DNA of 64,000 bases, from contig CALXKE010000003.1 of assembly GCA_944388805.1 (NCBI GenBank), positions 27,480 through 91,479 of the forward strand, given 5' to 3'. Origin of the DNA: an uncultured Clostridia bacterium (GTDB lineage Bacteria > Bacillota > Clostridia > TANB77 > CAG-508). Below, piece after piece: positions 1 through 8,773 of the stretch. The notes under the pieces were generated by a model. That model ran no database searches, had not been told where the DNA came from, and worked only from the letters and a program-made list of their open reading frames with translations. Position numbers and translations under genes: made by a program. Position 1 is the first letter of the stretch; every line of letters starts with the position of its first letter.

Positions 1-1582
1 GCCCAAGTCCACATATACTTGATTTTTGTATATTTGCTGCTAATTTTTCTAGTTTATATATGTCAAGTTCTTCTCCTTCTCCATTGCATAATCTTTCTAA
101 TATCTCTAACATTCTTTTTGTACCAATTCTACATGGTGTACATTTACCACAACTTTCACTAACTGTAAATTCAAGGTAAAATTTTGCTAAACAAACCATA
201 CATTTTGTATCGTCCATAACAATTAATCCCCCAGATCCCATCATAGAACCAATTTCTTTTAAAGATTCATAATCGATTGGGGTATCTAAGTGTTCTTTTG
301 GAATACAACCTCCTGAAGGTCCTCCTGTTTGTGCAGCTTTAAATTCTCTACCATTTGGAATTCCGCCACCAATATCATAAATAATTTCTCTTAAAGTCGT
401 TCCCATAGGTACTTCTACTAATCCAATGTTATTGACATTTCCACCTAAAGCAAATACTTTTGTTCCTTTTGAGGTTTCTGTTCCAATAGAAGAATACCAT
501 TTTGCTCCTTTTAATATGATTTGTGCAATATTTGCATAAGTTTCTACATTGTTAATTAAAGTTGGTTTTCCCCATAATCCTGATTGTGCTGGATATGGTG
601 GTTTTACTCTTGGTTGCCCTCTTTTTCCCTCAATAGATTCTAATAATGCTGTTTCTTCACCACAAACAAAAGCACCTGCTCCTAATCGAATTTCAATATC
701 AAAACTAAAGTCTGTTCCAAAAATGTTTTCTCCTAATAATCCATAATCTCTTGCTTGGTCAATGGCAATCTTTAATCTTTGAACTGCAATTGGATATTCT
801 GCTCTAACATAAATATATCCTTTATTAGCTCCAATGCTATATCCTGCAATTTCCATAGCTTCTAATACAGAATGTGGATCACCTTCTAGAATACTTCTAT
901 CCATAAATGCACCTGGGTCACCTTCATCTGCATTACAAACAACATATTTTTGGTTTCCTTCTGATGCCTTTGTAAGTTCCCATTTCTTACCTGTAGGGAA
1001 ACCAGCGCCTCCTCTACCTCTTAAGCCTGATTCTTTTATGACATCAATAACCTCATCTGGTGTCATTTCTTTTAATACTTTTTCCAATGCTTTATATCCA
1101 TCAAATGCTATGTATTCATCAATTTCCTCAGGATTTACAACACCACAATTTTTAAGAGCAATTCTCTTTTGCTTTTTATAAAAGTTTAATTCATCTAAAC
1201 TATTAACAACCGTTCCATCAATATCTTTGCAAAGTAGTCTTTCTACTCTTTCACCTTTTACAATATGTGTATCAATAATTTCTTCACAATCATCTGGTGT
1301 TACCATTGCATAGAAAGTATCTTCAGGTCTAATGATAACGATAGGTCCTTTAGCGCAAAGACCAAAACAACCTGTTTTAATAACTCTTACATTATCTATA
1401 TGTTTTTCTTTCAAAATTCTTCTAAAATTTTCTAGAATCTCAGGTGATTTTGAAGAAGTACAACCTGTACCATGACAAACTAAAATATGTTTTTCTCTGG
1501 TATCTGCTTTAGTATTAACTCTTAAATCTAATTCTTTTCTTTTTTCTTCTCTTATTTTGTGAATTTCTTCTAGACTTTTCAT
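1..1582 (-). CDS. nuoF: NADH-binding flavoprotein subunit, HydB/NuoF type (3' end outside window)
   Basis: The frame stays open to the window edge; 527 residues are visible. It has an N-terminal thioredoxin-like [2Fe-2S] domain (C36, C41, C72, C76), then a NuoF core with the FMN/NADH loop GRGGAGFPTGKKW at 189-201, and the 4Fe-4S cysteines C478, C481, C484 and C524. The fused N-terminal ferredoxin domain is typical of HydB of NAD-linked and electron-bifurcating [FeFe]-hydrogenases rather than respiratory NuoF. Such subunits move electrons between NAD(H), FMN and FeS centres in the cytoplasm. The start ATG at 1580-1582 follows AAGGAGG-like bases. The nuoE/hydC partner lies upstream; the catalytic hydA would be expected beyond position 1. 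The 250-bp gap to nuoE holds a repeat element, which is unusual inside this operon. Confidence 0.93.
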   Translation of the reverse strand, partial: MKSLEEIHKIREEKRKELDLRVNTKADTREKHILVCHGTGCTSSKSPEILENFRRILKEKHIDNVRVIKTGCFGLCAKGPIVIIRPEDTFYAMVTPDDCEEIIDTHIVKGERVERLLCKDIDGTVVNSLDELNFYKKQKRIALKNCGVVNPEEIDEYIAFDGYKALEKVLKEMTPDEVIDVIKESGLRGRGGAGFPTGKKWELTKASEGNQKYVVCNADEGDPGAFMDRSILEGDPHSVLEAMEIAGYSIGANKGYIYVRAEYPIAVQRLKIAIDQARDYGLLGENIFGTDFSFDIEIRLGAGAFVCGEETALLESIEGKRGQPRVKPPYPAQSGLWGKPTLINNVETYANIAQIILKGAKWYSSIGTETSKGTKVFALGGNVNNIGLVEVPMGTTLREIIYDIGGGIPNGREFKAAQTGGPSGGCIPKEHLDTPIDYESLKEIGSMMGSGGLIVMDDTKCMVCLAKFYLEFTVSESCGKCTPCRIGTKRMLEILERLCNGEGEELDIYKLEKLAANIQKSSICGLG

Positions 1583-1602
1583 ATTTTCCTCCTTTGGGGA
1601 CA

Positions 1603-1778
1603 TGTCAAATTGGACATTTAACAAGAACAATAGCGGGCTTTTTTAACATTTCTCTGTTTATAACATTTTTTGAAGCCCGTGTCATTGTTCGGCGCCAATT
1701 TTACGTAAGTAAAATTGTGTGCAATGTTTGCAGTTTTAGAAAAATCTTTGATTTTTCTAAAATTGTCCAAAAGGGACA
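1603..1778. repeat. Palindrome-rich intergenic element (family B, copy 1)
   Basis: Between nuoE and nuoF lies a block of stacked inverted repeats. Outer arms TGTCAAATTGGACA (1603-1616) and the related TCCAAAAGGGACA (1766-1778) face each other. Inside, AGCGGGCTT pairs with AAGCCCGT (1632-1680), followed by GGCGCC, the hairpin AATTTTAC/GTAAAATT (1697-1716) and a 13-bp hairpin at 1734-1762. About 95 bp (1626-1720) recur almost unchanged at 39136-39230. No protein is encoded; the open frame across it has no support. Confidence 0.8.
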
Positions 1779-1833
1779 GACCTCTATTTTTCTTTTATCA
1801 TTTCTGACAATTTTGCTAGATTTTTAGATACCC

Positions 1834-2349
1834 CTATGAATTTTCATTTACTTTTTCTTTGTTGTTTATAATTTCATCTAAAACTTCATCCAACTTTTTA
1901 ACAGTTGCTTTTCCATATACTTCACCATTTACAGTAAATACTGGTGCTAAACCACATGCTCCAACACATCTTGTTTCTTCAATAGAAAACAATCCATCTT
2001 TTGTTGTTTCACCTGATTCAATTTGTAATCTTTCTTTTAATCTATCCATAATTTTTTGAGAACCTTTTACATAACATGCCGTTCCCAAGCATACTGCAAC
2101 ATTATATTTTCCTTTTGGTTTTAGGGTAAATCTCGAATAAAAAGTTATGACTCCATAAATCTCTGCCATTGGAATATTTAAAAATTCCGAAAGTTCTATT
2201 TGTGCATTTTGTGGAATATATCCATAATGCTCTTGTACCTCATTTAACATTTGAATTAAATTATCTTTAATAGGTAAATACTCATCAAACAATTTTTGCA
2301 TAAATTCGTCCCTTTTAGGACTACCACATTGACATTTGTTTTCGCTCAT
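1834..2349 (-). CDS. nuoE: [2Fe-2S] thioredoxin-like subunit, HydC/NuoE type
   Basis: A 171-residue NuoE/HydC homologue of normal length. The [2Fe-2S] ligands are C87 and C92 (CLGTAC) and C128 and C132 (CVGAC); an extra CxC pair (C6, C8) sits at the N terminus. The N-terminal helical part (QEHYGYIP, FYSRF) is typical of the family. It passes electrons to the NuoF/HydB flavoprotein encoded next, probably as part of a soluble NADH-dependent or bifurcating hydrogenase or related oxidoreductase. The ATG follows GAGGAGG. A consensus-like promoter lies 41 bp upstream and should drive both genes. Confidence 0.95.
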   Translation of the reverse strand: MSENKCQCGSPKRDEFMQKLFDEYLPIKDNLIQMLNEVQEHYGYIPQNAQIELSEFLNIPMAEIYGVITFYSRFTLKPKGKYNVAVCLGTACYVKGSQKIMDRLKERLQIESGETTKDGLFSIEETRCVGACGLAPVFTVNGEVYGKATVKKLDEVLDEIINNKEKVNENS

Positions 2350-2389
2350 TTCAATACCTCCTCGTATATATTATTGCGTAACTACATAG

Positions 2390-2418
2390 ATTATATCAGA
2401 CTAACATTTTTTATACAA
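2390..2418 (-). promoter_or_regulatory. Sigma-A-type promoter of nuoEF
   Basis: On the minus strand TTGTAT (2413-2418) and a perfect TATAAT (2390-2395) are 17 bp apart. The expected start site is about 35 nt before the nuoE start codon. Confidence 0.65.
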
Positions 2419-2439
2419 GTTTTTTTTGTTTTTATATTG

Positions 2440-2459
2440 ACATTTTTGTCGAAAAATGT
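2440..2459. promoter_or_regulatory. Inverted repeat in divergent promoter region
   Basis: ACATTTTT and AAAAATGT flank GTCG, a perfect 8-bp inverted repeat in the gap between divergent nuoE and the membrane protein gene at 2499. It could be an operator for either gene; no regulator can be assigned. Confidence 0.35.
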
Positions 2460-2498
2460 GAAAATTTAATTATGAAAACATGAAAGGGGGATTAATTT

Positions 2499-3074
2499 AT
2501 GGGGTATTATGATTATTACTCTTCTTATCCAAGTTATTATGATTATTATGATTATGGATATGCAACAGATACAGCTGCTGCTACAGGATTAGGAGCAATT
2601 TTAGGAGCTTTTTTAGGTATTATCCTTGTTATTGGATTAGTTGTTGCTATCATACAATTAGCTGGAATGTGGAAAGTTTTTACAAAGGCTGGTGAAAAAG
2701 GATGGAAATGTATTATACCAATTTATAACTTGGTTATATTATTCAGAATTTCTGGACTTTCACCATGGATTATATTTGGATATTTAGCAAGTATTATTCC
2801 ATTCGTTGGATGGATTGTATGTTTAGGTATTACTATCTACCAATGTAATTCTTTAGCAAAAGCTTTTGGAAAAGATGTTGGTTATACAATTGGACTATTA
2901 TTCTTACCAACTATTTTCTATATGATTTTAGGATTTGGTAAAGCAGAGTATGTTGGAAAAGGAAATGTTTCAACTGCAAGTAGTACATATCAAGGTGATG
3001 GTGTTGTCAATATTTCTGAAAAACCACAAGATGAGCCACCAACAAATAATGATGAAGATAATGCGAATTTATAA
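2499..3074 (+). CDS. Small membrane protein, DUF5684 type
   Basis: A 191-residue protein and the only accepted plus-strand gene. A Tyr-rich N terminus (YDYYSSYPSYYDYYDYGY) is followed by a hydrophobic segment at about 29-55, the family-like motif AGEKGWKCIIPIYN at about 64-77, and two or three more membrane segments to about 150. The C-terminal tail is polar and acidic. This architecture matches DUF5684 proteins, whose role I do not know; they are sometimes annotated as signal peptidase I-related. The ATG follows AAAGGGGG. It is flanked by two hairpins downstream and is probably monocistronic. Confidence 0.85.
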   Translation: MGYYDYYSSYPSYYDYYDYGYATDTAAATGLGAILGAFLGIILVIGLVVAIIQLAGMWKVFTKAGEKGWKCIIPIYNLVILFRISGLSPWIIFGYLASIIPFVGWIVCLGITIYQCNSLAKAFGKDVGYTIGLLFLPTIFYMILGFGKAEYVGKGNVSTASSTYQGDGVVNISEKPQDEPPTNNDEDNANL

Positions 3075-3077
3075 TGA

Positions 3078-3105
3078 GAAACATGCATAATTTTATGCAT
3101 GTTTC
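3078..3105 (+). terminator. Hairpin after the DUF5684 gene
   Basis: GAAACATGCAT and ATGCATGTTTC form an 11-bp perfect stem with a 6-nt loop, four bases after the stop codon. It lacks a good T-run, so it may protect the 3' end rather than terminate. Confidence 0.5.
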
Positions 3106-3129
3106 AACAAGTATTAAATCAAATACATT

Positions 3130-3168
3130 AGCCAAAAAAATAGCAAGGAAACTTGCTATTTTTTGGCT
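3130..3168. terminator. Bidirectional terminator between convergent genes
   Basis: AGCCAAAAAAATAGCAAG and CTTGCTATTTTTTGGCT form a long stem (one unpaired base) with A/T runs on both sides. It sits between the DUF5684 gene (+) and uvrB (-) and can serve both. Confidence 0.8.
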
Positions 3169-3214
3169 TTAGACTCTTTATATCTTAAGATACTTTATAA
3201 AATATCAAAAGTTT

Positions 3215-5176
3215 TTATTCTGTAATCAACTTTTCTAATTCTTTTATCTTATCACGTAATTCTGCTGCTTTTTCAAATTCCATCTCAGCTGCATATTTTA
3301 ACATTTCATCAGTTAATTTTGTGATAGTCTCTTTGATATCCTCTTCTTTTTCTAATTTATATTCTACTCCTATATCATCTGTAATGGTTACTTTAATAGA
3401 ATCACGTACAGATTTTCTAATGGTTTTTGGTGTTATATGATGTTCTTTGTTATATGCTTCTTGAATTCTTCTTCTTCTGTTTGTTTCTGAAATGGCTTTT
3501 TCCATGCTTTCTGTTAATTCATCTGCATACATAATAACGGTACCATCTGTATTTCTTGCTGCCCTTCCGATGGTTTGTATTAAAGACCTCTCTGAACGTA
3601 AGAAGCCTTCTTTATCTGCATCTAATATTGCAACTAAAGATACTTCTGGAATATCTAATCCTTCCCTTAATAAGTTAATACCAACTAAAACATCAAATTC
3701 ACCCAATCTTAAATTTCGAATAATTTCCATTCTTTCTAGTGTTTTTGTATCAGAATGCATATAGGTAACTTTAATATCTAATCCTTTTAAATAATCTGTT
3801 AAATCTTCTGCCATTTTTTTCGTTAAAGTCGTTACTAAAACTCTTTCATTTTTTTCTATTCTGATACGAATTTGTTCTAATAAATCATCTATTTGATTGG
3901 TTACTGGTTTTACTTCTATTTTAGGATCTAATAATCCAGTTGGCCTGATAATTTGTTCAACAACATTTTCTTTACTATGTTCTTTTTCATAATCACCTGG
4001 CGTAGCACTAACAAACACTACTTGATTTAATTTTTTCTCAAATTCTTCAAATGTTAAAGGTCTATTATCAAATGCAGAAGGTAATCTAAATCCATAGTTT
4101 ACTAAAGATTCTTTTCTTGAATGATCTCCATTATACATAGCTCTTACTTGTGGAATAGTTGCATGAGATTCATCTATTAATAACAAGAAATCTTTAGGAA
4201 AATAATCAAATAAGGTATATGGTGGGCTTCCTGGTTTTCTTCCACTAATATGTCTAGAATAGTTTTCAATCCCTGAGCAAAATCCTGTTTCTTTCATCAT
4301 TTCAATATCAAAATTTGTTCTCTCTTCTATTCTTTGTGCCTCAATCAATTTGTTATGATCTTTGAAATATTTAATTCTTTCTTCTAATTCCTCTTCTATG
4401 GTAACAATTGCTCTTTCCATTTTACTTTTGGTTGTTACATAGTGAGATGCTGGAGAAATTAAAACATGTCTTCTCGTTCCAATCGTTTTTCCTGTTAATG
4501 GATTAATTTCTACTAATTTTTCAATTTCATCTCCCCAAAATTCTACTCTAATAGCAGATTCCGATTGGTCAGATGGATAAATCTCAACAATATCTCCTTT
4601 AGCTCTAAAAGTTCCTCTTTGAAAATCAATTTCATTTCTAGTATATTGCATGGTAATTAATTTTCTTAAAACTTCATCTCTTCCCTTTTGCATACCTGGT
4701 CTTAAAGATAACATCATTTCTTGATAATCTTCTGGATCTCCTAAGCCATAAATACAAGAAACAGAAGCCACAATAATGACATCTCTGGTTTCAAATAAAG
4801 ATAATGTGGCTGAATGTCTAAGTTTATCAATTTCATCATTGACAGAAGAATCTTTTTCTATATAGGTATCTGATTGAGGAATATAGCTTTCTGGTTGATA
4901 ATAATCATAATAAGATACAAAATATTCCACATTGTTTTCTGGAAAAAACTCTTTAAATTCGGAATAAAGTTGTCCTGCTAACGTTTTATTGTGCGCCAAA
5001 ACAAGTGTCGGCTTTTGTACTTTTTGAATGATATTTGCCATAGTAAATGTTTTTCCAGAACCTGTAACCCCTAGTAATGTTTGAAACTTCTTTCCCTCTT
5101 CTATTCCTTTTGATAAATATTCAATTGCTTTTGGTTGATCTCCTGTTGGTTTATATTCTGAATGTAATTTGAACAT
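3215..5176 (-). CDS. uvrB: Excinuclease ABC subunit B
   Basis: UvrB is the ATP-dependent damage-verifying helicase-like subunit of nucleotide excision repair; it is loaded by UvrA and recruits UvrC. The 653 residues show Walker A GVTGSGKT (36-43), the beta-hairpin YYDYYQPE (89-96) that probes the helix, [14 protein letters not shown], the C-terminal helicase motif QTIGRAARN, and a final UVR domain ([15 protein letters not shown]). The frame extends 11 codons further up, but [10 protein letters not shown] at 5176 is the normal N terminus and follows AGGAGGAGG. No uvrA or uvrC is adjacent, and I saw no SOS-box half-sites in the 215 bp upstream. Confidence 0.97.
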   Translation of the reverse strand: MFKLHSEYKPTGDQPKAIEYLSKGIEEGKKFQTLLGVTGSGKTFTMANIIQKVQKPTLVLAHNKTLAGQLYSEFKEFFPENNVEYFVSYYDYYQPESYIPQSDTYIEKDSSVNDEIDKLRHSATLSLFETRDVIIVASVSCIYGLGDPEDYQEMMLSLRPGMQKGRDEVLRKLITMQYTRNEIDFQRGTFRAKGDIVEIYPSDQSESAIRVEFWGDEIEKLVEINPLTGKTIGTRRHVLISPASHYVTTKSKMERAIVTIEEELEERIKYFKDHNKLIEAQRIEERTNFDIEMMKETGFCSGIENYSRHISGRKPGSPPYTLFDYFPKDFLLLIDESHATIPQVRAMYNGDHSRKESLVNYGFRLPSAFDNRPLTFEEFEKKLNQVVFVSATPGDYEKEHSKENVVEQIIRPTGLLDPKIEVKPVTNQIDDLLEQIRIRIEKNERVLVTTLTKKMAEDLTDYLKGLDIKVTYMHSDTKTLERMEIIRNLRLGEFDVLVGINLLREGLDIPEVSLVAILDADKEGFLRSERSLIQTIGRAARNTDGTVIMYADELTESMEKAISETNRRRRIQEAYNKEHHITPKTIRKSVRDSIKVTITDDIGVEYKLEKEEDIKETITKLTDEMLKYAAEMEFEKAAELRDKIKELEKLITE

Positions 5177-5328
5177 ATATCCTCCTCCTTCTAGCTTCTT
5201 CCACATCATTTTAATACATTATTTAAAAAACACTTTATTTTTTAATTTTGTTTTATTTCTTTTTACTAATAAGTTTAACATATTATTTATATCATATTTT
5301 ATGTCAAAATACAATAAATAAAAAAATC

Positions 5329-5355
5329 CAAATTATTAATCTCAATAATAATTTG
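5329..5355 (-). terminator. Terminator of the 5392-6081 gene
   Basis: CAAATTATT pairs with AATAATTTG (9 bp); on the minus strand the stem is followed by GGATTTTTTT. Confidence 0.65.
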
Positions 5356-5391
5356 AATTTTCTATTTTTGTTAATATATGATTTTCTCATT

Positions 5392-6081
5392 TTATAAAGA
5401 AATTCCTAAGAAACTAAATGCAAATGCAACAATATAATAGATAACTTCAACTTTTACAAATAATTTTAAAGCTTTTTCATTTTCTTGTTCTTTAAACATT
5501 TCTTTTACAACAAAGAACATTAATACTATTGATATCACACTTAGTAATGAAGATATTGGGTTTGTAATATATCTTACATTAGAGCTAATATATGTTAAAT
5601 ACCCTAAAATTGTAGAAAATACTAAAGGTATTTTGGCAATAGACACTGTAGTAATTGATTTTGTTAATGGTTGTTTATTGTCCTTATTTAATACATGTAT
5701 AATAATTGCCATTACTAATATTTCTAATACTGGTGATAATATTGCTTTAATTGTTGCTAGTACATTAAATTTATAATAGTCATAGACAATAAAATCTATA
5801 ATCCTATTAATTAGAATAAGTACTGCCCATGCAATAATAATGATTAATGCCGTTTTATAAAATTGATTTTTGTTGTCTTCTACAATTTCCTTAATTGTTT
5901 CTACTGGTTTTCCCAATAATTTACTTAATAACCCTTTTCCTTTTTCAGCCTCTTCTTTGAAGTTTATGTTTTTCATTTGCTCTTTTGTCTCTTTTAGCGT
6001 TTCAGCAGCTTGTTTTTTTAATTCTCCATCATTGTTTACTTGTTTCTCATTTTGTTCATTTACTTTTTCATTTTCATCCAT
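5392..6081 (-). CDS. Membrane protein of unknown function with charged N-terminal region
   Basis: 229 residues. The first 70 are highly charged (many K, E, N, Q; TLKETKEQMKN) and probably cytoplasmic and helical. Five or so membrane segments follow (about 78-97, 108-132, 145-165, 178-195, 205-227). The pattern resembles small Yip1-like or similar polytopic proteins, but I see no diagnostic motif. The ATG has a strong GGGAGG site. It has its own terminator and stands alone. Confidence 0.8.
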   Translation of the reverse strand: MDENEKVNEQNEKQVNNDGELKKQAAETLKETKEQMKNINFKEEAEKGKGLLSKLLGKPVETIKEIVEDNKNQFYKTALIIIIAWAVLILINRIIDFIVYDYYKFNVLATIKAILSPVLEILVMAIIIHVLNKDNKQPLTKSITTVSIAKIPLVFSTILGYLTYISSNVRYITNPISSLLSVISIVLMFFVVKEMFKEQENEKALKLFVKVEVIYYIVAFAFSFLGISL

Positions 6082-6196
6082 TATTTTTTCCTCCCCTTAT
6101 CATATATATTTTACTACATTTGAATTATATCAAAAAAGATGGATTTTGTGAATATTTTATAAAAATCTTTTATGATAGCTTTTATATATTGCCTAA

Positions 6197-6330
6197 TGGG
6201 ACAAATCTCGCTTCGCGAGAACTTTTCTCTACTTTTCTAATTTAACTACATTTTAACTACATGTATTTAAGTTCTCGAAGAAGCGTAAAGATTTGTCGAC
6301 GCGAAAAATTGCGTAGCAATTTTTCTGTGC
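6197..6330. repeat. Hairpin-rich intergenic element (related to family B)
   Basis: This non-coding stretch contains CTCGCTTCGCGAG (6207-6219), CGACGC, and the hairpin AAAAATTGC/GCAATTTTT at 6304-6324, then TGTGC. The order CGRCGC, hairpin, GTGYG matches the inner part of the elements at 1690-1720 and 39198-39230. No gene is visible in 6152-6434. Confidence 0.6.
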
Positions 6331-6338
6331 AACGTTGT

Positions 6339-6384
6339 TTTTTTATTGAATAGGAAAAATCGATTTTTCCTATTCAATAAAAAA
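6339..6384. terminator. Perfect 46-bp palindrome
   Basis: A perfect palindrome centred at 6361/6362 (half: TTTTTTATTGAATAGG then AAAAATC). It begins and ends with six T or A, so it reads as an intrinsic terminator in both directions, for the flavodoxin fragment (-) among others. The tail CCTATTCAATAAAAAAG is shared with elements at 39245-39263 and 24680-24697. Confidence 0.6.
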
Positions 6385-6434
6385 GCATGCATGATTTCTA
6401 TGCATACTTAAACAATTCTTATTTTTCTTTTATT

Positions 6435-6626
6435 TTATCCAATTTTGTACTCTACCTTTTCTACCTTAAACAAATCTGCTCCTGTTAATTCTTGTATATA
6501 CTCTGCAATAACCTCTGTATTTCCTTTTTCAATATTTCCAACTGCATAATTCTCATCTGCTCTTGAAAAATAAATCACTAAACTTTTCTTTCCTTTTACA
6601 GTTTCTTTATTTCCAAACAAAGACAT
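6435..6626 (-). pseudogene. Truncated flavodoxin (N-terminal fragment)
   Basis: 63 residues, preceded by a strong AAGGAGG site. The sequence KSLVIYFSRADENY (15-28) is the FMN phosphate-binding start of flavodoxin_4-type proteins, and NTEVIAEYIQELTGADLFKV follows as in the family. Family members run to about 170-200 residues, so about two thirds is missing, and the expected remainder is not found downstream, where a palindromic repeat begins. It is probably a remnant of a deletion; whether the peptide is made is unknown. Confidence 0.75.
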
Positions 6627-6694
6627 GTTTTTCCCTCCTTATTTCTTATCTTTAATTCCATTTTTAGAAATGTGTTTCATCTATATACAAAATT

Positions 6695-7291
6695 TTAGTT
6701 GTTTTCTGTTTTTAATGGTCCATAGAAATATGATGCTGTTGCTCCACCATCAATCAAGAAGTCAGCTCCTGTGATAAAAGCTCCTTTGTCTGTCATTAGC
6801 AATTCTGCTACATTTGCCACTTCATCTGCTGTTCCTGGTCTACCTGCTGGACATTTGGCAAACATATTCTTATAAAAGTCTCCACGAATTCCATTAAACT
6901 CATCAATAGCAAGAGGTGTTACGATAATTCCTGGTGATATAGAGTTTATTCTTGCTCCTCTTTCACCCCATTTTACAGATTCTGCCATAACTCTTTTTTC
7001 ATTACATCTTTTTGCTAATTGATAAGCATGTAATGTATCTTTTATATTTTCTGGTTGTAATACATCTAACTTTAATAATTCTTCTGTTGGTGTAGTTGCT
7101 AATTGTTCATCAATAAATGCTCCTAATTGCTCCATTCTATGTCCTGATTGAGATGAAATGGTTACACCTGTTCCACCTTTTTTAATTACCCTTCCTACTT
7201 CTTCTAATAATACAGCTGTTCCGTATAAGTCAACATGCAAAATTCTTTCTATTGGTGCTAATGGAAATAAAATATTGCATTTGTTTGAAAA
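6695..7291 (-). pseudogene. Short-chain dehydrogenase/reductase, N-terminally truncated
   Basis: The frame is open from a TGA at 7292-7294 but has no ATG; family similarity begins near PLAPIERILHVDLYGT. The C-terminal SDR part is intact: ISSQSGHR, active-site-like AYQLAKR (Y and K of YxxxK), INSISPGII, the substrate-lid region and GADFLIDGGATASYFYG at the end. The Rossmann start (TGxxxGxG) and roughly 90 residues are absent. A TTG at 7238-7240 could start a 181-residue product but has no good ribosome-binding site. Together with the flavodoxin fragment it marks a decayed locus. Confidence 0.75.
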
Positions 7292-7322
7292 TCATATTCT
7301 TTTTCTCCAATTCTAAAAATTC

Positions 7323-8684
7323 TTACTTTATTCCATAAAAATTAGCTATGCTATTGGTAATCGCTTGTGCATATAGGTTACCATTTTCTAAAATATTATC
7401 TAAATCTTCATCCACATTGATATATCCAAGTTCTACTAAATAGCCTTCTATACCTACATTTGAATTTCGATATTCATTAACACCATAGGCTTTATTGGTT
7501 CCATCCACATAGGCTCCTGTTGCAATTCCTCCAATCTCTCTTATGATATACAAGTATGGAATAGAATCAAATATTCCTTTATAATTTTCTCTTGAAAAAG
7601 AAGCTTCATTTTTTTGATCTTCAACTTCTATAGTTCTAACATAAACTCCGTCTTCTATTTTATCTGTTTGATTAGTAGAATATTCTGTTTTTGCTGTTTC
7701 AACAATATCATCTGCCAACTTTTTTGCTAATGTTAAATCACTATTAGGAGAGGCATAAATTTCAACACCACCATCTACATTATCTGAAAGATTACTATTT
7801 AAATGTAAAGATATAAGAATTTTTGCATGAGATTCATTTGCCATGGTTACTCTTCCATCTTTATCATAAATATTGTACATAGTATATTCTTCTTCTGATT
7901 CTGTACCATCTCTTGTTAGTAACACCTTTAATCCAATATCTTCTAACTGTTTTTTTAATTCAAGAGCACAATCTAAAGCTATTTCTGATTCCATATATCT
8001 ACCATTGACAGCTCCTACATCACTTCCTCCATGTCCTGGATCAATTACTACATCATACACATCATCTGGCAATTCCTTTACAGTTGTTATATGAAATCCT
8101 AAAATAGGCATATTATCAATTGTAGTAAAATCAATATTTATTCTATTGTTGGAATGGTTTCTTGTTAAGGTATAATATTCTATATTTCCATATTCTGTAT
8201 CATTCGTTAAAGAATAGTATTTTGTTTCATTGTTTGAAAATTCAACTTTTAACAAAATATAATAATCCTCAACTTTTAAACTTTCTAAATCTAATCCTGT
8301 ATTAATTTCTTTTAGAGTAGAAAAAGAAATCTGATTATTTTCATATGTATATTCTGTATCTATACCAATTTCTTCCCCTGATGCTGTTTTCGCTACTACT
8401 TTTGCAGACTCTATTGAATTGTTTCCAGAAATGTCCATATCTCCTTCTATATTGAAATGGGTTCCATATACAATATAGCGATTTATGTTTGCATATGTAC
8501 CAGTTTCGATTTCATCAACAATTTCATTAATAGAAGAAAAAGCATTAACAGAGGCATTTTCCTTGTTTTTATTTGCACTAGTAAAATAGATAAGTGCTAT
8601 AATAGCTATGATAACTATAAACATAATCATTCTTTTTGAAATCAATTCATTTTTCTTATATCTTCTTTTCTTTTTTCTTTTCAT
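7323..8684 (-). CDS. Membrane-anchored N-acetylmuramoyl-L-alanine amidase (Amidase_3)
   Basis: 453 residues. A very basic cytoplasmic N terminus (MKRKKKRRYKK) precedes one membrane segment at about 18-35, so the enzyme is anchored and faces outside. Residues 50-205 form an unassigned domain. The catalytic Amidase_3 domain starts at DVVIDPGHGGSD (H218), with the second zinc-ligand region MESE (232-234), SLHLNSN (about 293) and the catalytic LVELGY near 422. It cleaves the amide between MurNAc and L-Ala in peptidoglycan. It is CwlD/AmiC-like and may act in sporulation or separation; the sequence does not decide this. Confidence 0.9.
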   Translation of the reverse strand: MKRKKKRRYKKNELISKRMIMFIVIIAIIALIYFTSANKNKENASVNAFSSINEIVDEIETGTYANINRYIVYGTHFNIEGDMDISGNNSIESAKVVAKTASGEEIGIDTEYTYENNQISFSTLKEINTGLDLESLKVEDYYILLKVEFSNNETKYYSLTNDTEYGNIEYYTLTRNHSNNRINIDFTTIDNMPILGFHITTVKELPDDVYDVVIDPGHGGSDVGAVNGRYMESEIALDCALELKKQLEDIGLKVLLTRDGTESEEEYTMYNIYDKDGRVTMANESHAKILISLHLNSNLSDNVDGGVEIYASPNSDLTLAKKLADDIVETAKTEYSTNQTDKIEDGVYVRTIEVEDQKNEASFSRENYKGIFDSIPYLYIIREIGGIATGAYVDGTNKAYGVNEYRNSNVGIEGYLVELGYINVDEDLDNILENGNLYAQAITNSIANFYGIK

Positions 8685-8773
8685 AGGTTTCTCCTTAAAT
8701 TCTTCCTGTTTTTTCTTACTAATTATATATCATTTTCCTAATATTGTTTTCATTCGAACTTTTTCTCTTTATT

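Noticed and set aside
1594-1827. Plus-strand open frame of 77 codons
   Set aside because: It lies wholly in the family B repeat and has no ribosome-binding site or recognisable domain.
5177-5391. SOS box upstream of uvrB
   Set aside because: No CGAAC or GTTCG half-site found in the upstream region.
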